A DNA stretch of 28,886 bases from Hyphomicrobiaceae bacterium (GTDB taxonomy: Bacteria; Pseudomonadota; Alphaproteobacteria; Rhizobiales; JAKIUO01): positions 1-28,886 of the forward strand of contig JAKIUO010000011.1 of NCBI GenBank assembly GCA_021647535.1. The letters are read 5' to 3'. Positions within the stretch are counted from its first letter, which is position 1. The number at the start of each line of letters is the position of its first letter. Shown piece after piece: positions 22,441 to 28,886 of the stretch. Under the pieces are notes generated by a model. The model was not told where the DNA came from, did no database searches, and saw nothing but the letters and a program-made list of their open reading frames with translations. The translations under genes and the position numbers were made by a program.

Positions 22441-23985
22441 CGACAAATCCAGCGCCGCCATCACGCCGCGCTCGAATTTTTGGCGTGAGGGTTCAGACAC
22501 GCCAAGCGGGGTGATGCGCTGAATGGCGGTCCATGTGCTGGCCTGGTTTTGTATCCAGCGCCAGACGGCTTGCGAGATATTGGTGGTGATGAAGCCTTTA
22601 TCTGAAACAAAGCTGACATCGATACGATAGGCCTGGCCGTCTTTGGCGGTGGCGCGATAGGTGGCGCTCGGGATGGGGGTGTAGCGCATACCGAGATATT
22701 CGACTTTCATGCCGAGGCCGCGCAGGCAATCATCGGGGGCGTGCAGGTGGCGCAGGGGAGCTGAGGTGCGCACCATGAGTAATTGGTGCGGGCCGTAGAA
22801 GGCTTTTTGGGCGGAGCCGCCATATTGGATGAAATAGGCCCGTTCCTTGGCCAGCAGCTTGACCGGTTGCGCGGCGAAGCCTTCAATATGCCCCGGCAAC
22901 TCTATGGCGATCGAGCGTCTGGCGACATCGAGTGCCTGGCGCGGCAGATTGACGATGAGCAGCGCGAAGGCCAGAAAGGTGAAGGCTGGGAGGGCTTTTG
23001 TTTTATAAATGGTTGAGCGCTTTGGCTCCACCAGCCACCAGCTGTCACGGACCAGACGATCTGGAATGAAATCGCGGCAGCGCTCATCTATTGTAGGGGC
23101 GCGGCGCGTACTGACCACCCTGCCCGCCCATAAGAGCAAAGGCAGCGCGCCAAGTGCCAGCGTGAACAGACCAATAAGATCATGCCAGGGCTGCGCCATG
23201 ACCTCGGCGCCAAAAAAGGTTTGCGGGCGGGCAATGCCCACCGCCAACAAAGAGATCCGCACCATATTGGCGAGCAGGCCCGCCAGCAGGGTCAGCCCAC
23301 CGCCGATAACCGCCTGCTTGATCGTCGGGCGCACCAGAACAGCGACCAGCGCGAAGCACAAAAGCAGCAGCAGGATAGAGCGTGCCCCGGAGCAGGGCAA
23401 ATCGACCAGCACATCTTTGCCCTCCAGCACAAGGCGCACGCCAAAACATTTAAGATCATCGAAAAAACTGCCGAGCAGCAGACAGGCCCCGTCGCTTGAA
23501 ATGGATTGCAGGCCGTAACCAATGGTGCGCTGGGCAATGCGTTCCAGCGGCAGACTAAAAGCAAAAGCCAGAGCCAGCCAGCCCGGCGACAAAGCCCGCG
23601 CTCTGTCTTTAAGGCCAAACAAAAGTCCCAGCGCATAGACATCAATGACCAGCGCCAGCGCGCCAATCGTGTTGACCGCCAGCACCTGTCCGGCCAATCG
23701 CACCAGAGCGGTGATTGCGAACAAGTACAGGGCCAGTTTTTTCTGTTGTGGGATTTGCCGCCTGTTGCGCGGGCTTGTTGCGCTCCACATAAACAGAGCG
23801 GCACAGGCGACAAATATATAAAAACCCTTGCTGTCATAGGCCGGTTCGAGCCAGGTATTGACCAGCCAGCGCACCGGCTCGACACCCAGAATGAGCGCCG
23901 CCAGCAAGAACACCGGCGCAGAGTGCCCCCGAAACGAGACTGTCGAAAAGGCGTTGGCGAAATCTATGTGTGGTTTGTTCATCAT
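22417..23985 (-). CDS. Exosortase with extra C-terminal domain
   Basis: The 522-residue protein has a membrane-embedded exosortase core (residues about 20-290, some eight helices). All catalytic residues are present: Cys198 in LPCSGAR, Arg243 in LLANMVRISLLAVG and His268 in PWHDLIGL. After a linker and a further helix (about 332-346) comes a soluble domain (about 350-510) with HAPDDCLRGLGMKVEYLG. This domain is reminiscent of the EpsI/DUF3485-type extensions found on or beside exosortases. The enzyme should cleave the PEP-type signal of the VIT/VWA protein encoded downstream and perhaps attach it elsewhere. The last seven codons (AGNSLRE and stop) lie inside a dispersed repeat. The ATG at 23985 has no clear ribosome binding site. 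It may belong to a named dedicated subfamily; I cannot confirm which. Confidence 0.92.
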   Translation of the reverse strand: MMNKPHIDFANAFSTVSFRGHSAPVFLLAALILGVEPVRWLVNTWLEPAYDSKGFYIFVACAALFMWSATSPRNRRQIPQQKKLALYLFAITALVRLAGQVLAVNTIGALALVIDVYALGLLFGLKDRARALSPGWLALAFAFSLPLERIAQRTIGYGLQSISSDGACLLLGSFFDDLKCFGVRLVLEGKDVLVDLPCSGARSILLLLLCFALVAVLVRPTIKQAVIGGGLTLLAGLLANMVRISLLAVGIARPQTFFGAEVMAQPWHDLIGLFTLALGALPLLLWAGRVVSTRRAPTIDERCRDFIPDRLVRDSWWLVEPKRSTIYKTKALPAFTFLAFALLIVNLPRQALDVARRSIAIELPGHIEGFAAQPVKLLAKERAYFIQYGGSAQKAFYGPHQLLMVRTSAPLRHLHAPDDCLRGLGMKVEYLGMRYTPIPSATYRATAKDGQAYRIDVSFVSDKGFITTNISQAVWRWIQNQASTWTAIQRITPLGVSEPSRQKFERGVMAALDLSAGNSLRE

Positions 23986-24121
23986 GAAAGCGATGATGAC
24001 AAAGGCTCATGCAGCGCAAATGATCTACAAAAGGAGTTTTAGCCAAACTCTTGTGGAGGTTTTGTGCAGATCGGGTTATCAGTGTCGTAATATCACCAAC
24101 CCCCTATCTGGAGCCTTTATC

Positions 24122-24508
24122 ATGCAGCTGGCCTACACCGTTCTTTATGTGGAAAATGTCGAACAGACCCTGACCTTCTATGAGACAGCCTTTGGTCTCA
24201 AGCGCAAAATGCTGTATGAGGGCGGCGAATATGGCGAACTGGATACCGGTGCAACGACCCTGTCCTTTTCGGCCATAGACCTCATGCGAAAAATCGGCAA
24301 AAATCCCGCCAGCCCTGTCAAAGGCCAGCCAACTTTTGAGCTTTCCTTTACAACACAAGGTGTTGCCGGGGCGGTTAAAAAGGCCGTTGCCGCCGGTGCC
24401 GGGCTGGTGAAAGAGGCGCAGGATATGCCATGGGGACAAACCACAGCCCATGTCACCGACCCCAATGGTTTTCTGATCGAGCTGTGCTCACCGATGAGCC
24501 AATCCTAG
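24122..24508 (+). CDS. VOC (glyoxalase-like) family protein
   Basis: From the ATG at 24122 (GGAG about nine bases upstream) the 128-residue protein shows the paired beta-alpha-beta pattern of the VOC superfamily: AYTVLYVENVEQTLTFYETAFG, a GELDTGATTLSF strand, FELSFTTQGVAGAVKKAVAAGA and TAHVTDPNGFLIELCSP. The usual His on the first strand is replaced by Tyr or Thr, so metal binding and glyoxalase activity are doubtful. His and Glu late in the chain (TAHV, IEL) remain. Longer frames upstream overlap the exosortase start region and are rejected. It is divergent from the exosortase gene, 136 bases away, and convergent with the antitoxin gene. Confidence 0.87.
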   Translation: MQLAYTVLYVENVEQTLTFYETAFGLKRKMLYEGGEYGELDTGATTLSFSAIDLMRKIGKNPASPVKGQPTFELSFTTQGVAGAVKKAVAAGAGLVKEAQDMPWGQTTAHVTDPNGFLIELCSPMSQS

Positions 24509-24518
24509 ACTTTTTCTG

Positions 24519-24541
24519 GTTCCCAAGCTCGGCTTGGGAAC
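24519..24541. terminator. Perfect hairpin between convergent genes
   Basis: GTTCCCAAGC (24519-24528), loop TCG, GCTTGGGAAC (24532-24541). It is the same hairpin as at 440-461 and 539-563, here as a single copy exactly between the ends of the VOC gene (24508) and the antitoxin gene (24546). A bidirectional terminator role is likely but inferred. TTTTT precedes the hairpin at 24511-24515, which gives a T-run for the leftward transcript. Confidence 0.6.
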
Positions 24542-24545
24542 AATA

Positions 24546-24854
24546 TCACGCGTCGCCTGTTTTGGCGTAATCGTGCAGGATGGCGTTGATAAGGGTTTGG
24601 TAGGGAATGCCTTTGCGCAGGGCCAGTGCTTTCAAGCGTGCCAGATCGCGATCCGGGACGGCGAGTGAAATTCTGGTGCGCTTGTCTTTGATGGTGTTTT
24701 CTGCCACCTGTTTCCAGAATATTTTGCGCTCGGGCAGATCTTTGCGCGACAACCATTCACCTTGCTCGCTGCTCTCATAGAGTGCTCTTTCCTCATCGCT
24801 TGAGAACTCGGGGTCTTTTTTCTTGATGTCTGTTTTTCGGGGGGTTTTGCTCAT
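24546..24854 (-). CDS. CopG family antitoxin
   Basis: The 102-residue protein has a charged N-terminal part (TDIKKKDPEFSSDEERALYE, QGEWLSRKDLPERK) and a C-terminal ribbon-helix-helix-like segment RTRISLAVPDRDLARLKALA followed by LRKGIPYQTLINAILHDYA. This is the pattern of the CopG-type antitoxin family found beside BrnT-like toxins. It should bind the toxin through one region and the shared promoter through the RHH region. The gene starts four bases after the toxin stop, in the toxin-first order seen in brnTA loci. The probable operator is the long palindrome at 25143-25163. Confidence 0.9.
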   Translation of the reverse strand: MSKTPRKTDIKKKDPEFSSDEERALYESSEQGEWLSRKDLPERKIFWKQVAENTIKDKRTRISLAVPDRDLARLKALALRKGIPYQTLINAILHDYAKTGDA

Positions 24855-24858
24855 GCTC

Positions 24859-25134
24859 TTACTCGCTCAGATATTGTCTGGTGAATTTGCGGCTGGGAAA
24901 CAGGGTTTTGAAGAAAACACCTTCTTCCTCCCGCACATAGGGTACGACATAGGCATAATCTTCGATCTGCACCACAAGCAGGCGCTGGTGACGGAATTTT
25001 TCCTTATTCTGGCGTTCCAAATCATCCAGAAAATGGCCGCCCTGCAAAGCAATGATGACCTCTTCAAAGCCGATGCCGTGGCGCTCAATCAGCTCACAGC
25101 TTTTCGTTTGGTTCCATCTCGCCGCGATTTCCAT
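24859..25134 (-). CDS. BrnT-like toxin
   Basis: The 91-residue protein has the usual layout of small RelE-fold BrnT-like toxins: RWNQTKSCELIERHGIGFEE near the start, a GGHFLDDLERQNKEKFRHQR loop with basic residues, LLVVQIEDYAYVVPYV strands and the ending FFKTLFPSRKFTRQYL. Members of this group are probable ribonucleases that slow growth when freed from the antitoxin. The start at 25134 has no Shine-Dalgarno sequence. The predicted promoter -10 ends only seven bases upstream, so the message is likely leaderless. The pair lies between convergent/divergent housekeeping-type genes with a dispersed repeat on one side, a common setting for acquired toxin-antitoxin modules. Confidence 0.87.
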   Translation of the reverse strand: MEIAARWNQTKSCELIERHGIGFEEVIIALQGGHFLDDLERQNKEKFRHQRLLVVQIEDYAYVVPYVREEEGVFFKTLFPSRKFTRQYLSE

Positions 25135-25140
25135 GGCTTT

Positions 25141-25168
25141 AGAATATATATTTAATATATATTGTCAA
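25141..25168 (-). promoter_or_regulatory. Toxin-antitoxin promoter with overlapping palindromic operator
   Basis: Read leftwards, a perfect -35 TTGACA (25168-25163) is followed by a 16-base spacer and a -10-like TATTCT (25146-25141). The spacer is filled by a palindrome, AATATATAT/TTA/ATATATATT (25143-25163), perfect over 9-bp arms. The arrangement fits autorepression by the RHH antitoxin. The -10 lies six bases before the toxin ATG, so the transcript should start at or near the ATG. Confidence 0.72.
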
Positions 25169-25187
25169 ATCCCTCCTCTCACCAAAT

Positions 25188-25262
25188 AGGTTTCCAAAGG
25201 CTCGCCTTTGGTTCCAGCTGAACAGGCTGCCCGCCCGGCGAGGGCCAGCCGCTGCAAGCGGC
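25188..25262. repeat. Extragenic palindromic unit abutting the selO stop
   Basis: Read in the selO direction, the unit begins directly after the stop codon: GCCGC..GCGGC hairpin, CCCTCGCCGGGCGGG, then AACCAAAGGCGAGCCTTTGG and AAACC. It is the same unit as at 6840-6912 and 28516-28590. It lies between selO and the toxin promoter and may act as a 3' end or terminator of selO. Confidence 0.8.
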
Positions 25263-26759
25263 TTATGTGCCGCAAAAGGTGGCGCGCACGACTTCTTCGG
25301 GCTTTGGTGGGCGGGCGAAATGGGCCGCGTCGGGCTGGTCTTCATAGGGGTTCGCCAGCACTTCATTGAGGCGCTCGAAGGGTTTGAGATCGCCTTCATG
25401 GGCGGCCTTGATGACCTCTTCGACGAGATGGTTGCGGGGGATGAAAGCCGGGTTGGTGGCTTTCATCCGCTTGATGCGTTCGCCGTCTAGGCTGGCCTCT
25501 TGTGCCAGCCGTTCGCGCCATTGCGCCAGCCAGCCTTCTATCGAGGCCGGGAAGCGGAAGAGCGTGCCGAACGCCTGATCAGCCTTGCCCTTGCCTCCCG
25601 ATAACTCGCTGAGAGTACGAAAGGTCAGGGTGAAGTCGGCGCTGTTCTGCTCCATCAGATCAAGCAATTCGTCAATGAGCGCTTTGTCGCCGTCACGCTC
25701 CTCAATCAGCCCGAGTTTTTGACGCATACCGGACAGCCAGAGCCCGTCAATCAGTGGCAGATAACCGCTGATCGCCTGTTGCGCGGCGCTAATCGCCTCG
25801 TCTTCAGTCTCACCTAAAAACTGCAACAGACTTTGCGCCAGTTGGGCAAGGTTCCATTGGGCGATGGGGCGCTGATTGCCATAGGCATAGCGGCCCATAT
25901 GGTCGATGGAGCTATAGACGGTATCAACCGCGTACTGATCCATAAAGGCGCAGGGGCCGTAGTCGATGGTTTCGCCGCTGACCGAACAATTATCGGTGTT
26001 CATAACGCCATGAATAAAACCGATCTGCAACCAGCTGGCGACCAGTTCGGCCTGCGCTTTGATCACCGCTTCGAGCAAAGCCAGATAGGGATTGTCGGCC
26101 TTTGCCGCTTGCGGGTAGCAACGGGCAATGACATAATCGGCCAAAATCTGCACACCGTCATAATCTTGTTGATGGGCAAAATATTCAAACGTGCCGACCC
26201 GTATATGGCTTCTGGCAATGCGCGTAAAAACAGCCCCCGGCAGACTGTCCTCGCGCCGCACGCGCTCGCCACTCAGAACAGCCGCCAGCGCTCTTGTGGT
26301 CTTGATGCCAAGTTTTTGCATGGCTTCAGACAGGATATATTCGCGCAACACCGGCCCCAGAGCGGCACGACCATCGCCAGAACGCGAATAAGGTGTTGGT
26401 CCTGCTCCCTTGAGCTGCACATCATAACGCGCCCCGACTTTGCCAATGACCTCGCCGAGCAAAATGGCACGACCATCGCCAAGCTGGCCCGACCAGCCGC
26501 CAAACTGATGGCCGCCATAAGCCATGGCCAACGGCTGTGCCCCGGCGGGCACTTCATTGCCGGAAAAAATCCGCGCCAGATCAGCGCTGGCCAAACCTTG
26601 CAGATCAAGGCCAAGCGTGCAGGCCAGTTGCGTGTTGAACTTGATAAGCTGGGGAGACGCCACTCTTGTCGGGTCAAGGCGCGCAAAAAAACGTTCGGGC
26701 AAACGCACAAAGCTATTATCAAACGAAAACAGCGCCTTTTGTCTGGAGGGAGCATCCAT
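25263..26759 (-). CDS. selO: SelO/YdiU family protein adenylyltransferase
   Basis: The 498-residue protein is a full-length SelO (YdiU/UPF0061) pseudokinase-like enzyme that transfers AMP to protein hydroxyls and is linked to redox stress. It shows FSGNEVPAGAQPLAMAYGGH, QFGGWSGQLGDGRAILLGEV, a VQLKGAGPTPYSRSGDGRAA segment (residues about 115-134), SEAMQKLGIKTTRALA, FIHGVMNTDNCSVSGETIDY (the catalytic-loop-like part with Asn and Asp), and CAFMDQY. The C-terminus ATFCGT keeps a Cys three residues from the end, where selenoprotein forms carry Sec. The ATG at 26759 follows ACCC without a strong ribosome binding site. It is divergent from the acetolactate-synthase-like gene across 115 bases. No truncation is visible. 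Confidence 0.95.
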   Translation of the reverse strand: MDAPSRQKALFSFDNSFVRLPERFFARLDPTRVASPQLIKFNTQLACTLGLDLQGLASADLARIFSGNEVPAGAQPLAMAYGGHQFGGWSGQLGDGRAILLGEVIGKVGARYDVQLKGAGPTPYSRSGDGRAALGPVLREYILSEAMQKLGIKTTRALAAVLSGERVRREDSLPGAVFTRIARSHIRVGTFEYFAHQQDYDGVQILADYVIARCYPQAAKADNPYLALLEAVIKAQAELVASWLQIGFIHGVMNTDNCSVSGETIDYGPCAFMDQYAVDTVYSSIDHMGRYAYGNQRPIAQWNLAQLAQSLLQFLGETEDEAISAAQQAISGYLPLIDGLWLSGMRQKLGLIEERDGDKALIDELLDLMEQNSADFTLTFRTLSELSGGKGKADQAFGTLFRFPASIEGWLAQWRERLAQEASLDGERIKRMKATNPAFIPRNHLVEEVIKAAHEGDLKPFERLNEVLANPYEDQPDAAHFARPPKPEEVVRATFCGT

Positions 26760-26874
26760 AAGGGTTCACGAGCCTTTCACATTGCGGTGTATGACCACCG
26801 AAATTTCTGTAATTCATAGCAGAAGAAGCATATAGCTATTTGGGCGAGCACAACAACCGCAAAGGGGCACAGCC

Positions 26875-28515
26875 ATGAAAGCATCTGATCTTTTCGTCAA
26901 GGCATTGGAGCGCGAGGGCGTTGAATATGTGTTTGCGGTGCCAGGGGAAGAAAATCTCGACATATTGGAAAGCCTGCGCCAATCCAGCCAGATCAGGCTG
27001 ATCGTCACCCGCCACGAACAAGGGGCCGGTTTTATGGCGGCGATCTATGGCCGCCTCACCGGCAAGGCCGGGGTTTGCATGGCCACCCTTGGCCCCGGCG
27101 CGACCAATCTTGTTACCCCGGCAGCTTATGCCCATCTTGGCGCGTTTCCGCTGCTGATGATCACCGGTCAAAAGCCGATTCTTAAATCCAAACAGGGGCA
27201 GTTCCAGATTATTGATGTGGTCAACCTGTTTGATCCGATCTGTAAAATGAGCAAGCAGATTGTCCATGGCAACACCATTCCAGCTTTAGTGCGTGAAGCG
27301 TTTCGTCTGGCGCAAGAGGAGCGCCCCGGTGCCGTCTTGCTGGAGCTGCCCGAAGACATTGCTGCGCAAGAAACAAACGCCCAGCCCTATATCCCTCTCA
27401 ATCGTCGCTATGCCGGAGCGCGCACCTTTACAATTGAGCACGCTGCCAAATTCATCAAACGCGCCAAACATCCGCTTATACTGATTGGGGCGGGGGCCAA
27501 CCGCAAACAGGTGCGCAATGCCCTTTGCGATTTTGTCCATACCACCGGCATTCCGTTTTTTACGACGCAAATGGGCAAAGGCGTTGTTGATGAGCGCTCT
27601 TCCCAATGCCTTGGCACCGCCGCGCTTTCCTCTGGTGACTATATTCATTGCGCCGTTGAGCGCGCCGACCTCATCATCAATATTGGTCATGATGTTGTTG
27701 AAAAACCACCATTTTTCATGGAGGCTGGCGGCACCAAGGTTATTCATGTCAATTATAAATCAGCCAAGGTCGACGAAGTTTATTTCCCGCAATGCGAGGT
27801 CGTTGGCGATCTGGAAAGCTCAATGATCCGACTGAAAGAAGCCGTTGGCAAGGTTGATGCAGACTTTTCCTATTTTGAAAAAGTGCGTGATGAAGTTGAA
27901 AAGCATATTAATGAAGGAACGAACGACCCGCGCTTCCCGATCATTCCACAGCGCCTTGTCGCCGATATCCGCAAGATCATGGGCGAAGATGGTATCATTG
28001 CCCTCGATAATGGCATGTACAAGCTGTGGTTTGCGCGCAATTACAAAGCCTATAAGCCCAACACCGTACTGCTCGACAATGCCCTTGCCACTATGGGGGC
28101 CGGACTGCCCTCAGCCATGATGGCCAGCCTGTTGAAACCGGCGCAAAGGGTGATGGCGATTTGCGGCGATGGCGGCTTCATGATGAACTCACAGGAAATC
28201 GAAACGGCGTTGCGCCTCAAGCTCAATCTGGTGGTGGCCGTCTTGAATGATGGCTCTTATGGCATGATCCGCTGGAAACAGGCGATCGCCGGGTTCACCG
28301 ACTGGGGGCTGGAGTTTGGCAATCCTGACTTCGTTAAATATGCCGACAGCTATGGCGCAACTGGCCACCGCATCACCAGCACCGACCAGCTGATCCCGAC
28401 GCTGGATGCCGCATTTAACGCAGGCGGCGTGCATATCATCGATATTCCCATCGATTATTCGGAGAATAAAAAAGTGCTGATTGATGAATTGCAAAAGCTG
28501 ACCTGTCTGATTTAA
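26875..28515 (+). CDS. Acetolactate synthase-like ThDP enzyme
   Basis: The 546-residue protein has the three-domain layout of ThDP-dependent decarboxylases. The N-terminal domain has VFAVPGEENLDILESL and the catalytic Glu48 in TRHEQGAGFMA. A middle domain follows with LILIGAGANRKQVRNAL and ADLIINIGHDVVEKPPFF. The C-terminal domain carries GDG at 431-433 and the following Asn-containing ThDP/Mg motif (QEIETALRLKLNLVVAVLND). It resembles acetolactate synthase large subunits of the catabolic type. No regulatory small subunit gene is adjacent. AGGGG lies about eight bases before the ATG. It precedes an aldehyde dehydrogenase gene, a pairing I have seen in other Alphaproteobacteria, so the true substrate may be another 2-oxo acid whose aldehyde product the neighbour oxidises. 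That is inference. Confidence 0.9.
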   Translation: MKASDLFVKALEREGVEYVFAVPGEENLDILESLRQSSQIRLIVTRHEQGAGFMAAIYGRLTGKAGVCMATLGPGATNLVTPAAYAHLGAFPLLMITGQKPILKSKQGQFQIIDVVNLFDPICKMSKQIVHGNTIPALVREAFRLAQEERPGAVLLELPEDIAAQETNAQPYIPLNRRYAGARTFTIEHAAKFIKRAKHPLILIGAGANRKQVRNALCDFVHTTGIPFFTTQMGKGVVDERSSQCLGTAALSSGDYIHCAVERADLIINIGHDVVEKPPFFMEAGGTKVIHVNYKSAKVDEVYFPQCEVVGDLESSMIRLKEAVGKVDADFSYFEKVRDEVEKHINEGTNDPRFPIIPQRLVADIRKIMGEDGIIALDNGMYKLWFARNYKAYKPNTVLLDNALATMGAGLPSAMMASLLKPAQRVMAICGDGGFMMNSQEIETALRLKLNLVVAVLNDGSYGMIRWKQAIAGFTDWGLEFGNPDFVKYADSYGATGHRITSTDQLIPTLDAAFNAGGVHIIDIPIDYSENKKVLIDELQKLTCLI

Positions 28516-28703
28516 GCCGCTGCGCGACTTGTCCTCGCCGGACAGGCGTCCTATGCGGACAGCACCAAGGGATGATCCCTTGGAACCCATTTTAGGTATG
28601 GGGTTCGGGACTAGCCCCTAAACTCAAAATGGTTTCCAAAGGCTCGCCTTTGGTGCCTGCTGCACAAGCAGCCTGTCTGGCGAAGACCAGCACCGGCAGG
28701 TGC
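28516..28703. repeat. Inverted pair of palindromic units abutting the stop codon
   Basis: Unit one (28516-28590) starts immediately after the TAA: GCCGCTGCGCG, TCCTCGCCGGACAGGC, TCC..GGA, then ACCAAGGGATGATCCCTTGG. Unit two (28631-28703) is its inverted relative: GGTTTCCAAAGGCTCGCC, TGCTGCACAAGCAGC and GCACCTGCCGGTGC in reverse. A GGGGTTCGGGACTAGCCCC hairpin lies between. It separates two genes that are probably co-transcribed, like the BIME elements inside enterobacterial operons. Confidence 0.8.
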
Positions 28704-28724
28704 TCATTTAACGAGGAGACCCCA

Positions 28725-28886
28725 ATGAACATGAAAACTGTTGTCAACCCTTTCGACCTGTCCCCCATTGGTGAAATTGCGCTGAGTGACTGGGCGACCA
28801 TTGACGCCTATCTGGAAACCGCCCGCCAGCTGCACAAAAACCGCGCGGGCCGCCTGCCCGCCTACCAGCGTATCGATATTCTCAAC
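28725..28886 (+). CDS. Aldehyde dehydrogenase, N-terminal part (runs off window)
   Basis: An ATG at 28725 with GAGGAG about seven bases upstream opens a frame of 54 codons without stop to the window end. The visible part (MNMKTVVNPFDLSPIGEIAL, DWATIDAYLETARQLH, NRAGRLPAYQRIDIL) matches the start of NAD(P)-dependent aldehyde dehydrogenases: the NPFDLSPIGEI entry strand, an Asp-Ala helix and the LPAYQRIDIL segment before the next helix. The catalytic Cys lies outside the window. It follows the acetolactate-synthase-like gene by 209 bases of repeats and is likely its metabolic partner. A second ATG at 28731 is also possible. Confidence 0.82.
   Translation, partial: MNMKTVVNPFDLSPIGEIALSDWATIDAYLETARQLHKNRAGRLPAYQRIDILN

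Noticed and set aside
25833..26819. 328-codon open frame on the + strand
   Set aside because: Antisense to selO, which has full-length family motifs; the frame has no recognisable domain.

Overview
The window looks like a chromosomal segment of an alphaproteobacterium, most likely of the Rhizobiales/Hyphomicrobiales type. The grounds are DUF1491, the alphaproteobacterial style of the PBP1A-like enzyme, the DUF1214/DUF1254 pair, several small proteins of the kind seen in that group, and an ATCCCGGACAAGCG-type extragenic palindrome. Base composition is roughly balanced by eye. No tRNA, rRNA, CRISPR array, integrase, complete insertion sequence or phage structural gene was recognised. || Layout. 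1-334: two small overlapping reverse-strand genes, one cut by the window edge. 335-748: palindromic repeats. 749-1225: YcgN-type cysteine-cluster protein. 1450-4982 (+): PBP1A-like peptidoglycan synthase, then a translationally overlapping DUF1214/DUF1254 pair. 5000-9856 (-): a lipoprotein, small proteins, DUF1491, a membrane-anchored peptidoglycan-binding protein, a PAS-HisKA protein with a decayed ATP-binding domain, and two small genes. 10204-13159 (-): 5-oxoprolinase genes pxpB-pxpC-pxpA, with a 161-bp MITE-like hairpin and a composite repeat between pxpC and pxpA. 13416-15814 (-): a pentaheme and a diheme c-type cytochrome, divergent from an exported DUF302 protein. 16780-23985 (-): in transcription order an exosortase, a VIT+VWA protein ending in a PEP-CTERM-type sorting signal, a small membrane protein, an OmpR-type response regulator and a histidine kinase. 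24122-28886: a VOC protein, a BrnT-like/CopG toxin-antitoxin pair, SelO, and an acetolactate-synthase-like enzyme followed by an aldehyde dehydrogenase that runs off the window. || The most interesting unit is 16780-23985. An exosortase with all catalytic residues (C198, R243, H268) lies directly upstream of one plausible substrate. That substrate has a signal peptide, VIT domain, VWA domain with an intact MIDAS, a Gly-rich linker, PEP, a transmembrane helix and a basic tail. A two-component system lies downstream on the same strand. This resembles the described dedicated proteobacterial sortase systems (sortase, VIT/VWA target, kinase, regulator), but the processing enzyme is an exosortase. 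I infer a self-contained, signal-regulated system for displaying one surface protein. || A second theme is modular extragenic palindromes. At least five families occur, and they repeatedly sit at stop codons: exactly at the stops of selO and the acetolactate-synthase-like gene, against the pxpC stop, and over the last codons of the exosortase gene.
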